Shown in pieces: positions 1-7,238 of a stretch of DNA of 43,734 nucleotides. The position numbers and the translations under genes were made by a program. The notes below the pieces were generated by a model. The model was not told where the DNA came from. It saw only the letters and a list, made by a program, of their open reading frames with translations, and did no database searches. Origin of the DNA: RGIG426 sp045600765 (GTDB lineage: Bacteria > Bacillota > Clostridia > Oscillospirales > Acutalibacteraceae); the NCBI GenBank assembly GCA_045600765.1, contig JAZRYM010000058.1, positions 1-43,734 on the forward strand. Reading direction: 5' to 3'. Each line of letters starts with the position of its first letter. The stretch's first letter is position 1.

Positions 1-1061
1 ACTTTGCCGTTTAAGCCCGCTTTCTCGAATTCATCGCGCAAAATCGCATCCGATTCGCGCACCATGGCGAGGCGCTCGCGGGTAATCGCGCCGAGGCAGC
101 GCACGCCGAGTCCGGGGCCGGGGAACGGTTGACGGAAGACCATCGAATCGGGCAGTCCGAGCGCTTTACCGCAGGCGCGGACTTCGTCTTTGAACAGATA
201 TTTGAGCGGCTCAACGAGCTCAAATTGCAAATCTTTCGGAAGACCGCCGACGTTATGGTGCGCTTTGACGGCTTTACCCGTTTTGGTACCGCTTTCCACG
301 ATGTCGGGGTAGATGGTGCCCTGCGCGAGGAATTCAATGCCTTTGAGTTTTTTGGCTTCCTCGGCGAAGATGTCAATAAACTCTTTGCCGATGATTTTGC
401 GTTTTTTCTCGGGGTTTTTCACACCCGCCAATTTATCCAGATAGCGGTCGGTCGCATCCACATACACGACGTTGGCTTTGTACTGGTCGCGGAAGACTTT
501 CAGCACGCTTTCGCTCTCATTTTTACGCATCAAACCGTGGTTGACGTGGACGGTATGCAGTTGGTTGCCGATGGCTTTAAGCAGCAGGGCGGCAACAACG
601 GAAGAATCGACACCGCCGGAAAGGGCGAGAAGCACCTTTTTCTTGCCCACTTGGGCGCGGATGGCTTCCACTTGGTCGGCGATGAAGTTGTCCATATTCC
701 AGTTTTTCTCCGCCTTGCAGGTCTTAAAGAGAAACGTTTTCAGCACGGCGGCGAGTTTCGCATCGGACGACGGGAGTTTTTTCACGTCGGTCGGGTGCTT
801 TTTCGTTTTGTGGTCGATGACGAGCACGGGCGTGCCGCAGTCATAGACAAAATCTTTGACGGCGACGGGTTTGCCGTTCAGCACGTTGTTCGGGCCGCCG
901 TTCACGATGATACCGCGGAGGTTTTTCTGCGCGAGCAGTTCCTCTTTTTTGATGTCGTGGGGATAGATTTCGCTATACACACCGAGGGCGCGGATAGCGC
1001 GGGCGAGGCGGGAGTTTTCCTCCGAGCCAACGTCCAAAATGGCGATGAGATCTTGTTTCAT
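1..1061 (-). CDS. guaA: GMP synthase with truncated glutaminase domain, partial (3' end outside window)
   Basis: Makes GMP from XMP by ATP-dependent amination in the cytoplasm (purine synthesis). The reverse-strand start ATG follows AAGAAGGA at good spacing. About 353 codons are present; roughly the last 90 residues lie beyond the left edge. The ATP-pyrophosphatase domain is intact: P-loop LSGGVDSSVVAALL near residues 140-153, then the XMP-binding C-terminal domain with FRQPFPGPGLGVRCLG. The N-terminal glutamine amidotransferase domain is not complete. It begins normally (AILDVGSEENSRLARAIR, then GIIVNGGPNNV) but after GTPVLVIDH, where GICYG with the nucleophilic Cys is expected, it goes straight to the linker LKTFLFKTCKAEKNW. 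About 100 residues with the Cys-His-Glu triad are therefore absent. The reading frame is clean, so this is not a frameshift. The enzyme may use free ammonia or a separate glutaminase subunit. It lies downstream of a small membrane-protein gene in the yabP-divIC direction. Confidence 0.9.
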   Translation of the reverse strand, partial: MKQDLIAILDVGSEENSRLARAIRALGVYSEIYPHDIKKEELLAQKNLRGIIVNGGPNNVLNGKPVAVKDFVYDCGTPVLVIDHKTKKHPTDVKKLPSSDAKLAAVLKTFLFKTCKAEKNWNMDNFIADQVEAIRAQVGKKKVLLALSGGVDSSVVAALLLKAIGNQLHTVHVNHGLMRKNESESVLKVFRDQYKANVVYVDATDRYLDKLAGVKNPEKKRKIIGKEFIDIFAEEAKKLKGIEFLAQGTIYPDIVESGTKTGKAVKAHHNVGGLPKDLQFELVEPLKYLFKDEVRACGKALGLPDSMVFRQPFPGPGLGVRCLGAITRERLAMVRESDAILRDEFEKAGLNGK

Positions 1062-1137
1062 TGGAACGTCCTTCTTTCTTATATCAAAAAATTAAAAAAC
1101 ACGGTTAGGGGAGGACAGGTTGCCTTTTTTGCGGGGC

Positions 1138-1626
1138 TTATTTGTCCTCTTTCACGTCGCGAAGTGCTTCGGCGAACAACTCTTTATCCTCCGCCTTATG
1201 CACGCACACGGCGGACAACCACGCGAGCACCGGAATGCACACGGGGAGAATGTGGCGGGAGAGGAGTTTGAGCGATGTCAGGCGGAATTCGCCGGTCACG
1301 GAGAGCGAAACGGCGCCGCTCGGATGCATACAGCAGGTATAGATGCCGAACGCGCCCGCCAAGAACAAGACGGCGGCGACAATCATCAGAATATAGGACA
1401 GTTTGCGCTTGTTTTTGTGGAAGAAGATGAGGCCCGCGAGCATCAGCACCGCGGCAACGGAAATCGCCGCAAGAACGAGGGGAAAACCGGGGATATTCAC
1501 AAGGCGGTTGCTTTCGTTGGTGTCGACAAACAGCGAGGCAAACACGAGAAGCAACGGATAAAACAACCCGTCGATTGCTTCCGCTACCCACGCGAGAACC
1601 AACAAAATTTTCGACAAAACGCGCAT
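1138..1626 (-). CDS. Small polytopic membrane protein, function unknown
   Basis: A 162-residue protein with about four predicted membrane segments (roughly residues 5-35, 48-68, 76-95 and 127-145), a basic loop HKNKRKL after the second, and an acidic, lysine-rich C-terminus. I do not recognise the family. I chose the start at MRVLSK because AGAAAGGACG lies six to eight bases upstream; an in-frame ATG 21 bases further out has no ribosome binding site. It sits between the yabR-like gene and guaA on the same strand, 76 bp from guaA, so all may be transcribed together. Nothing in the sequence points to transport, catalysis or signalling. Confidence 0.7.
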   Translation of the reverse strand: MRVLSKILLVLAWVAEAIDGLFYPLLLVFASLFVDTNESNRLVNIPGFPLVLAAISVAAVLMLAGLIFFHKNKRKLSYILMIVAAVLFLAGAFGIYTCCMHPSGAVSLSVTGEFRLTSLKLLSRHILPVCIPVLAWLSAVCVHKAEDKELFAEALRDVKEDK

Positions 1627-1692
1627 TTTCGACGTCCTTTCTTGCAAAATGAAATGGAAAACAGGCAGGGGTTGCCTGCCTATTTTAACCGA

Positions 1693-2178
1693 TTATTTTC
1701 GATGGTATCCGGTGCGGCGGTCGTCGCCGGCTTTTTTCATACCGGAGAGTTTTTCGTCGCTGTCCTGTTTGAAGCGGGACATCATTTCCTCAAACGAGCC
1801 GGAATTGCTCTTGCGGGGTTCCCACGTGGCATCGCCGGGACGGGTAACCGGTTCGGCGGCGGGACGGGGAGCGCGTTTGCGCGTAGCGGTTTCCCGTTTG
1901 CCGTCCGCGGGAGCGGAGCGGGGACGACGGGCGGTCTTGTCGGGTGCTTCGGCTTTTTTAATGGAAAGAGCGATTTTGCCGTTTTCTTCCACCGAGAGGA
2001 CTTTCACTTTGACAGTTTGACCCTCGGTCAAATGCTCGTGAATGTCGTTGACAAAAGAGGACGAGACCTCCGAAATGTGCACCATACCGGTGACACCGTC
2101 CGCTACCTCGACAAACGCGCCGAAATTGGCAATGCCGGTGACTTTGCCCTCTAAAACCGAACCCACTTCAAGTTGCAT
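1693..2178 (-). CDS. yabR: S1 RNA-binding domain protein, YabR-like
   Basis: The first ~72 residues form one S1 OB-fold RNA-binding domain: VGSVLEGKVTGIANFGAFVEV, then GMVHISEVSSSFV and GQTVKVKVLSVEENGKIALSIK. The remaining ~90 residues are a disordered Arg/Lys/Pro/Ala-rich tail ending in a short helical patch (FEEMMSRFKQDSDEKLSG). This is the usual architecture of the YabR/general-stress-protein-13 family, small ribosome- or RNA-associated proteins. Gene order supports the call: it follows divIC, as in Bacillus subtilis and many Clostridia. AGGA lies eight bases before the start codon. The precise role is not established by the sequence. Confidence 0.85.
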   Translation of the reverse strand: MQLEVGSVLEGKVTGIANFGAFVEVADGVTGMVHISEVSSSFVNDIHEHLTEGQTVKVKVLSVEENGKIALSIKKAEAPDKTARRPRSAPADGKRETATRKRAPRPAAEPVTRPGDATWEPRKSNSGSFEEMMSRFKQDSDEKLSGMKKAGDDRRTGYHRK

Positions 2179-2196
2179 ACTGTTTCCTGCCTTCTG

Positions 2197-2460
2197 TTAG
2201 GGAATTTCAACATAAATATCTGCGTTGGGTTTGACGTACCCATTTTCGCGTGCCTGCTGGTCAAGATAGTCGTCTTTGTGATCGAGCTTGCTTTGAAGGT
2301 CTTCGTTCAAATTTTGGTATTCGCGAATTTGCGCTTGTTTTTGGTCAATCACTACCTGCTTTTCGTTCATCTGCATTTGCAGATTGACGAACATCACCAC
2401 AAGATATAACGCGAGCAACACGAGCGCAAAGCGAATCAAAAGACTTTTTTTCTTTTTCAT
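2197..2460 (-). CDS. divIC: Septum formation initiator DivIC/FtsB-like
   Basis: An 87-residue bitopic protein: a short basic cytoplasmic end (MKKKKSLLIR), one membrane helix (about residues 9-26), then an extracellular coiled coil (QMQMNEKQVVIDQKQAQIRE...) and a short C-terminal stretch ending NADIYVEIP. This matches DivIC/FtsB proteins, which join FtsL and DivIB/FtsQ in the divisome to trigger septal wall synthesis. The start at MKKKK was preferred because AAAAGG is nine bases upstream; an in-frame ATG nine bases earlier directly abuts that site. Its position between yabQ and yabR is the conserved Firmicutes order. Confidence 0.88.
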   Translation of the reverse strand: MKKKKSLLIRFALVLLALYLVVMFVNLQMQMNEKQVVIDQKQAQIREYQNLNEDLQSKLDHKDDYLDQQARENGYVKPNADIYVEIP

Positions 2461-2517
2461 AAACAACATCCTTTTGCGTGTTGAGAAGAACGATTTTCGT
2501 GTTGAAACGATGAAATA

Positions 2518-2982
2518 CTACTTGCGCTTATTATATAGTAATCCTCTCTTGGATTTCAATAGGTTTTTGAAAAAAATTTCAGATTTTTTTACTTTTTTTT
2601 GCAACTTTACACCGACAAGACCAAAAAGCCGACGGATTGTGCCCTTGACGACATTTCCCACGACAAAAATCGGGCGAAAAAGAAGAGAAAATCCACGGCA
2701 AATCGGAATTTCCAACAGCTGTTTCCAACAAAAAAATCCCGCCGCCGTTCCGCCGAATATCCAAAAACGCGGACGGCCGTCGGTGAGCGAAAGGGACAAA
2801 AGAAACAGTCCGACGGAAGACCAAAAATATAAAGAAATATCGGCAATGGCGCGGGCAAGCGGGTGGCGGAGTTGTCGCGAAAAAAGGTGGGAAACGAGGG
2901 TGAAAAGCGCTCCGCAAATCACCCCGTAACCGACACATAAAAAAGCGGTGTAGAGGGCTTTTTCGTTGTTGACAAGTTCCAT
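2518..2982 (-). CDS. yabQ: Spore cortex biosynthesis protein YabQ
   Basis: A 154-residue membrane protein with about four hydrophobic segments (roughly residues 10-32, 45-66, 72-90 and 98-114), followed by a basic C-terminal tail (KLQKKVKKSEIFFKNLLKSK). This is the size and layout of YabQ, a mother-cell membrane protein needed for spore cortex formation. The ribosome binding site GAAAGGATG overlaps the yabP stop codon and lies eight bases before the ATG, indicating translational coupling with yabP. Sequence similarity in this family is low, so the name rests largely on topology and on its place between yabP and divIC. Confidence 0.82.
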   Translation of the reverse strand: MELVNNEKALYTAFLCVGYGVICGALFTLVSHLFSRQLRHPLARAIADISLYFWSSVGLFLLSLSLTDGRPRFWIFGGTAAGFFCWKQLLEIPICRGFSLLFRPIFVVGNVVKGTIRRLFGLVGVKLQKKVKKSEIFFKNLLKSKRGLLYNKRK

Positions 2983-2997
2983 TTTTGCGGCATCCTT

Positions 2998-3291
2998 TCA
3001 GCGGAACAATTTGCCGAACACGCCGGATTTTTCGCCGCCGTCGCCGACGTAACCGAGGGCGTGCACCGTGCCTTTTAGTATCACATTTCCCGCTTCTACA
3101 TCCATCGCTTCGACACGCAGATTTTCGCCTTTTACACACAGCCGTCCACACGTCGTATCGAAGACGGCGCCCGCCTCGTCGAACCGTTTGACGTCGGTGA
3201 TGCCGGAGAGGGACAGCTGTCGCCGATTTTTCAGCGTGAGCGTTTGCTCGCGTTCCGCTTGTTCGCCGCCCGCAAAGTGTTTTGTGTCCAT
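2998..3291 (-). CDS. yabP: Sporulation protein YabP
   Basis: A 97-residue soluble protein. The core NRRQLSLSGITDVKRFDEA, then CGRLCVKGENLRVEAMDVE and GNVILKGTVHALGYV, is the recognisable YabP/YqfC fold (beta-rich, 'L.+.+.L.I+GV..V..F.E..V'). YabP is made in the mother cell and assembles in the forespore outer membrane region during sporulation. The start is fixed by a near-perfect AAAGGAGG seven bases upstream of MDTKHF; the frame stays open upstream but has no better start. It opens a yabP-yabQ-divIC-yabR run. The S4-domain gene that often precedes yabP is absent here; a divergent sigma factor gene sits there instead. Confidence 0.88.
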   Translation of the reverse strand: MDTKHFAGGEQAEREQTLTLKNRRQLSLSGITDVKRFDEAGAVFDTTCGRLCVKGENLRVEAMDVEAGNVILKGTVHALGYVGDGGEKSGVFGKLFR

Positions 3292-3313
3292 AGAAAAGCC
3301 TCCTTTGTGGTTT

Positions 3314-3343
3314 ACAGTATGCGGGCGCGAGGAGGGATTATAC
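3314..3343 (-). promoter_or_regulatory. Candidate promoter(s) for yabP, sigma-E-like and overlapping sigma-A-like
   Basis: On the minus strand CATACTGT (3321-3314) resembles the sigma-E -10 element CATAcanT. Fifteen bases upstream is GTATAAT, a partial match to the sigma-E -35. The latter also contains a perfect extended -10 (TGG TATAAT) that could itself serve sigma-A, although its -35 is poor. Sigma-E control would fit known mother-cell expression of yabP. The sigma-E reading leaves almost no leader before the ribosome binding site. Confidence 0.4.
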
Positions 3344-3426
3344 CATTCCAACGACGATTTTCGTCGGTGTAACCCGCGAAAAGGGGGCAAATTTGACTTT
3401 TTTTGAGAAAATTTTCGTTTAAGGTA

Positions 3427-3455
3427 TTGACTTTATTTATAGGATGTGCGAAAAT
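3427..3455 (+). promoter_or_regulatory. Weak candidate promoter for the sigma factor gene
   Basis: TTGACT followed at 17 bases by GAAAAT. The -35 is good and the -10 poor. It lies about 115 bases before the sigma factor start, in an AT-rich divergent intergenic stretch. No better candidate was seen by eye. Confidence 0.25.
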
Positions 3456-3572
3456 AGGGAAAATCGGACATCTATATGCGCGTGCGCAACTATATTTATA
3501 GAGGGCGCAACGAGCGGTGTTCCGAAAATTTTTTCGGTGGGGTGTAACTTTTTCCGAGAGGGGCAGGTGTTG

Positions 3573-4037
3573 ATGTTGAACGGCGAAGAAATCGTTCGCA
3601 CATATTCTGACATGGTGTATAAAATCGCCATGCGGTATATGCACAACACGGCCGACGCGGAAGACGTTTATTCCGAAACGTTTTTGGCGTATTTCAAGAA
3701 AGAGCGAACATTCGAAAGCGAGGAGCACCGCAAAGCGTGGCTTATCCGCGTCACCATCAACTGTGCCAAGGATATGCTGTCCGGTCGGACGTACGACGCG
3801 GAGTTGGACGAAGGCTTGACCGACGACAAGTCCGAACGCACGGAAAACGACGAGATACTCGATTTGCGGCGCGCCATCAAAAACCTGCCCGAAGCCCAAC
3901 GGGAGGTTATCACGCTGTTCTATCTGCAAGATTTGAAAATCAAGGAGATTGCCGAAATCCTCGGCAAGCCGGAAAACACGGTCAAAGTTACGCTGATGCG
4001 GGCAAGAGAAGCACTCAAAAAGCAGTTAGAGGGATGA
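3573..4037 (+). CDS. ECF-type RNA polymerase sigma factor
   Basis: A 154-residue sigma factor with only regions 2 and 4. Region 2 (about residues 8-70) contains YSDMVYKIAMRYMHNTADAED and VYSETFLAYFKK, the core-binding and -10 recognition helices. Region 4 (about 98-152) contains LPEAQREVITLFYLQDLKIKEIA and a helix-turn-helix ending NTVKVTLMRAREALKKQL. I set the start at MLNGEEIV, preceded by GAGAGGGGCAGG; the frame is open 129 bases further upstream but that part looks non-coding. The next gene begins four bases after the stop. It heads the long plus-strand run that includes the type IV secretion-like genes and could drive them, but that is inference. Confidence 0.9.
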   Translation: MLNGEEIVRTYSDMVYKIAMRYMHNTADAEDVYSETFLAYFKKERTFESEEHRKAWLIRVTINCAKDMLSGRTYDAELDEGLTDDKSERTENDEILDLRRAIKNLPEAQREVITLFYLQDLKIKEIAEILGKPENTVKVTLMRAREALKKQLEG

Positions 4038-4041
4038 TGGT

Positions 4042-4506
4042 ATGACACCGAAAGAAAAATTGGCAAGAGCCGTCGGCGAGCCGAAAGGTGCGCCGCGGGA
4101 ACTGACCGAGAGTATGGTCGCCACTGTTCGCGCCATTGAAAAAGGGCGCGAGGCGGAAAAGGGATTAAAAGCGCTCGGCAACAGCGCACCGTCGGGCAAC
4201 ATAAGAGATTTGGCGGCGGTTGCCGCCGTCGGCAGATTGGCGCAGAATAATCGCCTGCCCGCCGACGCGGACGTGGAAAAACTTGCCGCGGAGATGAAAG
4301 GCCTTCCGGCGTTTAACGAACTGGCAAGTCGCTCGCCCGTCGAGGTGCAACACGATTTGGAAAGCGGCAAGTTTACCGACGACTTGACCCGTGCGGCGCA
4401 AACCGCCGTAGAGGGTATGACCCTCAACACACAGCCTGCGCTGAACAAGTCGGAACCGGACGAGCCGGAACTGAATGTGCCGGAAAAGCAAGCCCCGTTG
4501 ATGTAA
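4042..4506 (+). CDS. Hypothetical soluble protein next to the sigma factor
   Basis: A 154-residue Ala/Glu/Lys-rich protein with no signal peptide or membrane helix. It appears mostly helical up to about residue 125, with a Pro/Glu-rich tail. I do not recognise a family. It starts four bases after the sigma factor stop, with its ribosome binding site inside the end of that gene (GAGGGATGATGGT), so the two are almost certainly co-translated. ECF sigma genes are usually followed by a membrane-bound anti-sigma factor; this protein lacks a membrane segment, so it would have to be a soluble regulator, or belong to the secretion-like machine downstream. Confidence 0.75.
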   Translation: MTPKEKLARAVGEPKGAPRELTESMVATVRAIEKGREAEKGLKALGNSAPSGNIRDLAAVAAVGRLAQNNRLPADADVEKLAAEMKGLPAFNELASRSPVEVQHDLESGKFTDDLTRAAQTAVEGMTLNTQPALNKSEPDEPELNVPEKQAPLM

Positions 4507-4528
4507 CCCCGTAACGTTGGTTTTTTTT
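4505..4528 (+). terminator. Weak hairpin plus U-run between the regulator pair and the pilin gene
   Basis: AACC and GGTT four-base arms surround a ten-base loop and lead into eight T residues. The stem is too short for an efficient terminator; at most it would attenuate read-through from the regulator pair into the secretion-like genes. Confidence 0.25.
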
Positions 4529-4574
4529 GCAGCAATGCAAATTAAATAGAAATTCTTTTTAGGAGGAACAAACA

Positions 4575-4976
4575 ATGAACAAACTCAGCAAAAAACTCAC
4601 CGCGAAACAACTGACCGCTCGCATCGGTGCCGTGATGACCACCGCCCTGATGATGAGCATGACCGTCCTGGCGGACGGCCAAGAACTCGAGAAGATCACC
4701 CAGCCGATTATCGAACTGCTCCGCTCCATTATGGGCGTGGCGCTCGGTGTTGTCGTTGCTGTCGGTGCTCTGTACTGCATCGTGCTCGGCGTGAAATTCG
4801 CCAAAGCCGAAGAGCCGCAGGACCGTGAGAAAGCGAAATCCCACTTGCAGAACGCCGTTATCGGCTTCGTGCTCATCTTCGTGTTGATTCTCGCCCTGTA
4901 TCTCCTCACCCCGATTCTTGCTGATTGGGTCAACGAAGGTGTCGATTCCAACGTCATTGATACCAGCAAACTGTAA
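4575..4976 (+). CDS. Pilin-like small membrane protein of type IV secretion systems
   Basis: A 133-residue protein with a long N-terminal export signal (basic start, hydrophobic stretch, likely cleavage after ...MTVLA near residue 33), then an amphipathic segment and two membrane helices at about 49-75 and 95-116. They are separated by a charged loop, KFAKAEEPQDREKAKSHLQNA. This is the layout of VirB2/TrbC-like and Gram-positive 'T4SS pilin' proteins; the loop motif 'A..p.d..kAk..l.na.iG' is typical of the latter. A perfect TAGGAGG lies upstream. It is the first structural gene of the cluster with VirD4-, VirB6- and VirB4-like genes. Whether it polymerises or stays as a membrane subunit cannot be told. 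Confidence 0.8.
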   Translation: MNKLSKKLTAKQLTARIGAVMTTALMMSMTVLADGQELEKITQPIIELLRSIMGVALGVVVAVGALYCIVLGVKFAKAEEPQDREKAKSHLQNAVIGFVLIFVLILALYLLTPILADWVNEGVDSNVIDTSKL

Positions 4977-5047
4977 AATTCCCTTTGAGAGACTATTGTT
5001 TGCCGAATCCGTGAAATAACGGCAGGCAAGCGAAAGGATGAAGTGAA

Positions 5048-7150
5048 ATGAAAGCTATTCTTAACTGTGTAAAATCGAATATGCGGCGTTTGCTCGCCTT
5101 CTCGCTTGCCTGCCTTACGGCGGCTTCGGCTCTTGCCGTCTTTACCGCTCCGGTATCGGCGGCGTCTGCTGACGAAATGCAGACACTCTACAAATGGACC
5201 CGCGTGCAGTCGAAAACCGAGCTTGAGGCGATTAAGGGCAAAAATGTGCCCGTTCTCCTTTGCTGGGAAGACCCGCTTGCCGAGCGCCGTTACGTTGCGC
5301 AAGGACGCGACAGCAAGGATGCCGCTTCCGGGGAGTCCTTTTACCGTGACGGCCGTCACGGCGGTAACGACTGGTATGCGTATATGCCGGACGAAATGGA
5401 AGAAGCGTACAAAGAGTATTTCAAAAAAAATCTCCGTTCCGGCAGCGGCAGTTTTGAAAGCGATTTGGCAGTCAATGGCGGTTGGGAATACAACCTCAAA
5501 AGCTTTTACAACAACGTGGTAGCTAAAAGCAAAGAGCCGTGGGCTTCGAGTCCTGCCTGCTTGCGCTTTTGGACCGACTTTCTTCGTGATAACCAGACAG
5601 TGATTGGCCATTGGAAAGGCAAAAGCCTTGACACTATGCCGGAGGTAGCGTATGACGCGGATACATTCTATACGGAGAAGAATGTCAGCAACTGGACGAT
5701 GGATGTCGGGAATGACGTCACCAACGGAAAGGTGAAGGTCAATTTTAAGTCAGATGGCATGTATTTGGGATACGGCCCTGCCATTCGTGAATACAATAAC
5801 AAGCGTTTGGATTGGACCGACAGCAAAATAAAAAAAGGTGCCCATAATATGTCTCAGGTCATCGACTTTGAGCTGTGTCCGGCGGACTGCGGGGATAAGC
5901 GCTCCAAGTATACCGACGAGGGCAAAGTACAGCTCGTGTGCGATATTGGTTCTACCTCTGCCAAATGCGGCCTGTGCTTTGATGATAATCGCTTTGACCT
6001 GCTGTTTAACGACGAAGACTTTTATTCGTCCTATCTGGATGTTACCCGGAAAAACCATTCGAACGATGAGTGCTATTTCAGTAACTTCACCTTGTTTTAC
6101 GGGGAACAGACCAAAATTCAACTTCTCAAGGGCGATTACACGGTTCAAAAGGGCGAAATTCTGAACGCGGACGAAAATCTCCGTATTGCGCCGGGTGCGC
6201 GTCTGTTGGTTGAACCCGGTGGGACAATCACAGTGACCGGCGTGTTGGTGAATGACGGCGTTATCGACAACTGCGGAACGGTTGTTGTCAACGAAAAATC
6301 TTCGATTGTCTCAAGCCTTGTCAACGCTTCGAATCCCTCCAAGGACAAAGAGGCGGGGACTATCAGCTGTTATGGGGGTACGGCGAGCTTTTCGGGCACA
6401 TTCTATCGCCAGTACGTCAAGAAAGCGACAGAGGAATACGAAAAAGAGCTGAAAGAAAAGAGAGACGCTGCCGATGCGTTGCTTTCGGAATACAGTGCCG
6501 CTTGGGAAAACCTCAAATATTGGATGGGCATATATAACAACGCGGTAAGCAGCGGAAACCAATCTATGATTAATACGGCGTATGGTCACTACCAAACCGC
6601 CGAAGAGAATTACAATGCGGTGGCCGAAAGGTATGAACCGCTGAATGAAGCGGCGATTAACTATGAGGAGTCGCGTGACAAAATCATCCGCGACAAAATT
6701 GCTGCCTATAAGACGGGTGACGAGAAGACGGAATACACCGATTGTGCCGGCGACCTTATCATCTTGAAAAAGGGCGGCATCTATATGAGCAACAACCCTA
6801 ACTGCATGGTGAATATTTATGGGGGAGGAACCTTCCTGAATCTGGGTACCTTGGTGACGACCAACGGTATGAATGTTGACGGCGGCGAGGTGCGCAACAA
6901 AAAGGGCGCTTACATCTTCTCCGGCTGTTATATGTCGAAATCGATTGCCAGCGCGGTGTCGGTTCGCGGCTCGGGCGCCTCTTCCACCATTATCGGTATG
7001 GAGAAAACAAAGGCGGGCGCTTGCAGTTACGGGTACAGCGACTATTATCTGGAAAACGAAGGCACGATTTTGATACAGGGTAGCAGTAAGTTTACCAATT
7101 CCGACACCCATGTGTCCGGAAGCGGTATGCTGGAAACCTATAACGGCTAA
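5048..7150 (+). CDS. Large secreted protein: beta-solenoid with inserted coiled coil
   Basis: A 700-residue exported protein. Residues 1-38 are a signal peptide (MRRLLAFSLACLTAASALA...TAPVSA). Residues ~40-355 form a Trp/Tyr/Cys-containing mixed region without a recognised fold. Residues ~357-445 (GDYTVQKGEILNADENLRI, then GGTITVTGVLVNDGVIDNCG) show the repeated short strands and Gly/Asn turns of a right-handed beta-solenoid. Residues ~453-557 are strongly heptad-like (KKATEEYEKELKEKRDAADA...). Residues ~568-700 return to solenoid-like repeats (GGGTFLNLGTLVTTNGMNVDGG). There is no C-terminal anchor or sorting signal. It lies between the pilin and VirD4-type genes and is probably an extracellular component or substrate. 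The family is unknown to me. Confidence 0.8.
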   Translation: MKAILNCVKSNMRRLLAFSLACLTAASALAVFTAPVSAASADEMQTLYKWTRVQSKTELEAIKGKNVPVLLCWEDPLAERRYVAQGRDSKDAASGESFYRDGRHGGNDWYAYMPDEMEEAYKEYFKKNLRSGSGSFESDLAVNGGWEYNLKSFYNNVVAKSKEPWASSPACLRFWTDFLRDNQTVIGHWKGKSLDTMPEVAYDADTFYTEKNVSNWTMDVGNDVTNGKVKVNFKSDGMYLGYGPAIREYNNKRLDWTDSKIKKGAHNMSQVIDFELCPADCGDKRSKYTDEGKVQLVCDIGSTSAKCGLCFDDNRFDLLFNDEDFYSSYLDVTRKNHSNDECYFSNFTLFYGEQTKIQLLKGDYTVQKGEILNADENLRIAPGARLLVEPGGTITVTGVLVNDGVIDNCGTVVVNEKSSIVSSLVNASNPSKDKEAGTISCYGGTASFSGTFYRQYVKKATEEYEKELKEKRDAADALLSEYSAAWENLKYWMGIYNNAVSSGNQSMINTAYGHYQTAEENYNAVAERYEPLNEAAINYEESRDKIIRDKIAAYKTGDEKTEYTDCAGDLIILKKGGIYMSNNPNCMVNIYGGGTFLNLGTLVTTNGMNVDGGEVRNKKGAYIFSGCYMSKSIASAVSVRGSGASSTIIGMEKTKAGACSYGYSDYYLENEGTILIQGSSKFTNSDTHVSGSGMLETYNG

Positions 7151-7185
7151 TGGCGATTAAGCCATTCTATAATTTTGAAAACGAC

Positions 7186-7212
7186 GCTCGGGCGGGGATT
7201 CTCCGCCCGAGC
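7186..7212 (+). other. Intercistronic hairpin without U-tract
   Basis: Ten-base perfect arms (GCTCGGGCGG and CCGCCCGAGC) with a seven-base loop, just after the solenoid gene. No T-run follows, so it is more likely an mRNA-processing or stability element than a terminator. Confidence 0.55.
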
Positions 7213-7238
7213 TTAAAGCGGAAAGCGGGGCATCTTCT

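Noticed and set aside
129..1271. 380-codon plus-strand open frame
   Set aside because: Mirror of the guaA coding strand; the minus strand carries clear GMP synthase motifs and a ribosome binding site.
3366..3550. TGTAAC motifs as ECF-type -35 boxes for autoregulation
   Set aside because: TGTAAC occurs near 3368, 3543 and 17580, but none has a CGTA/CGAC-like -10 at 16-17 bases.
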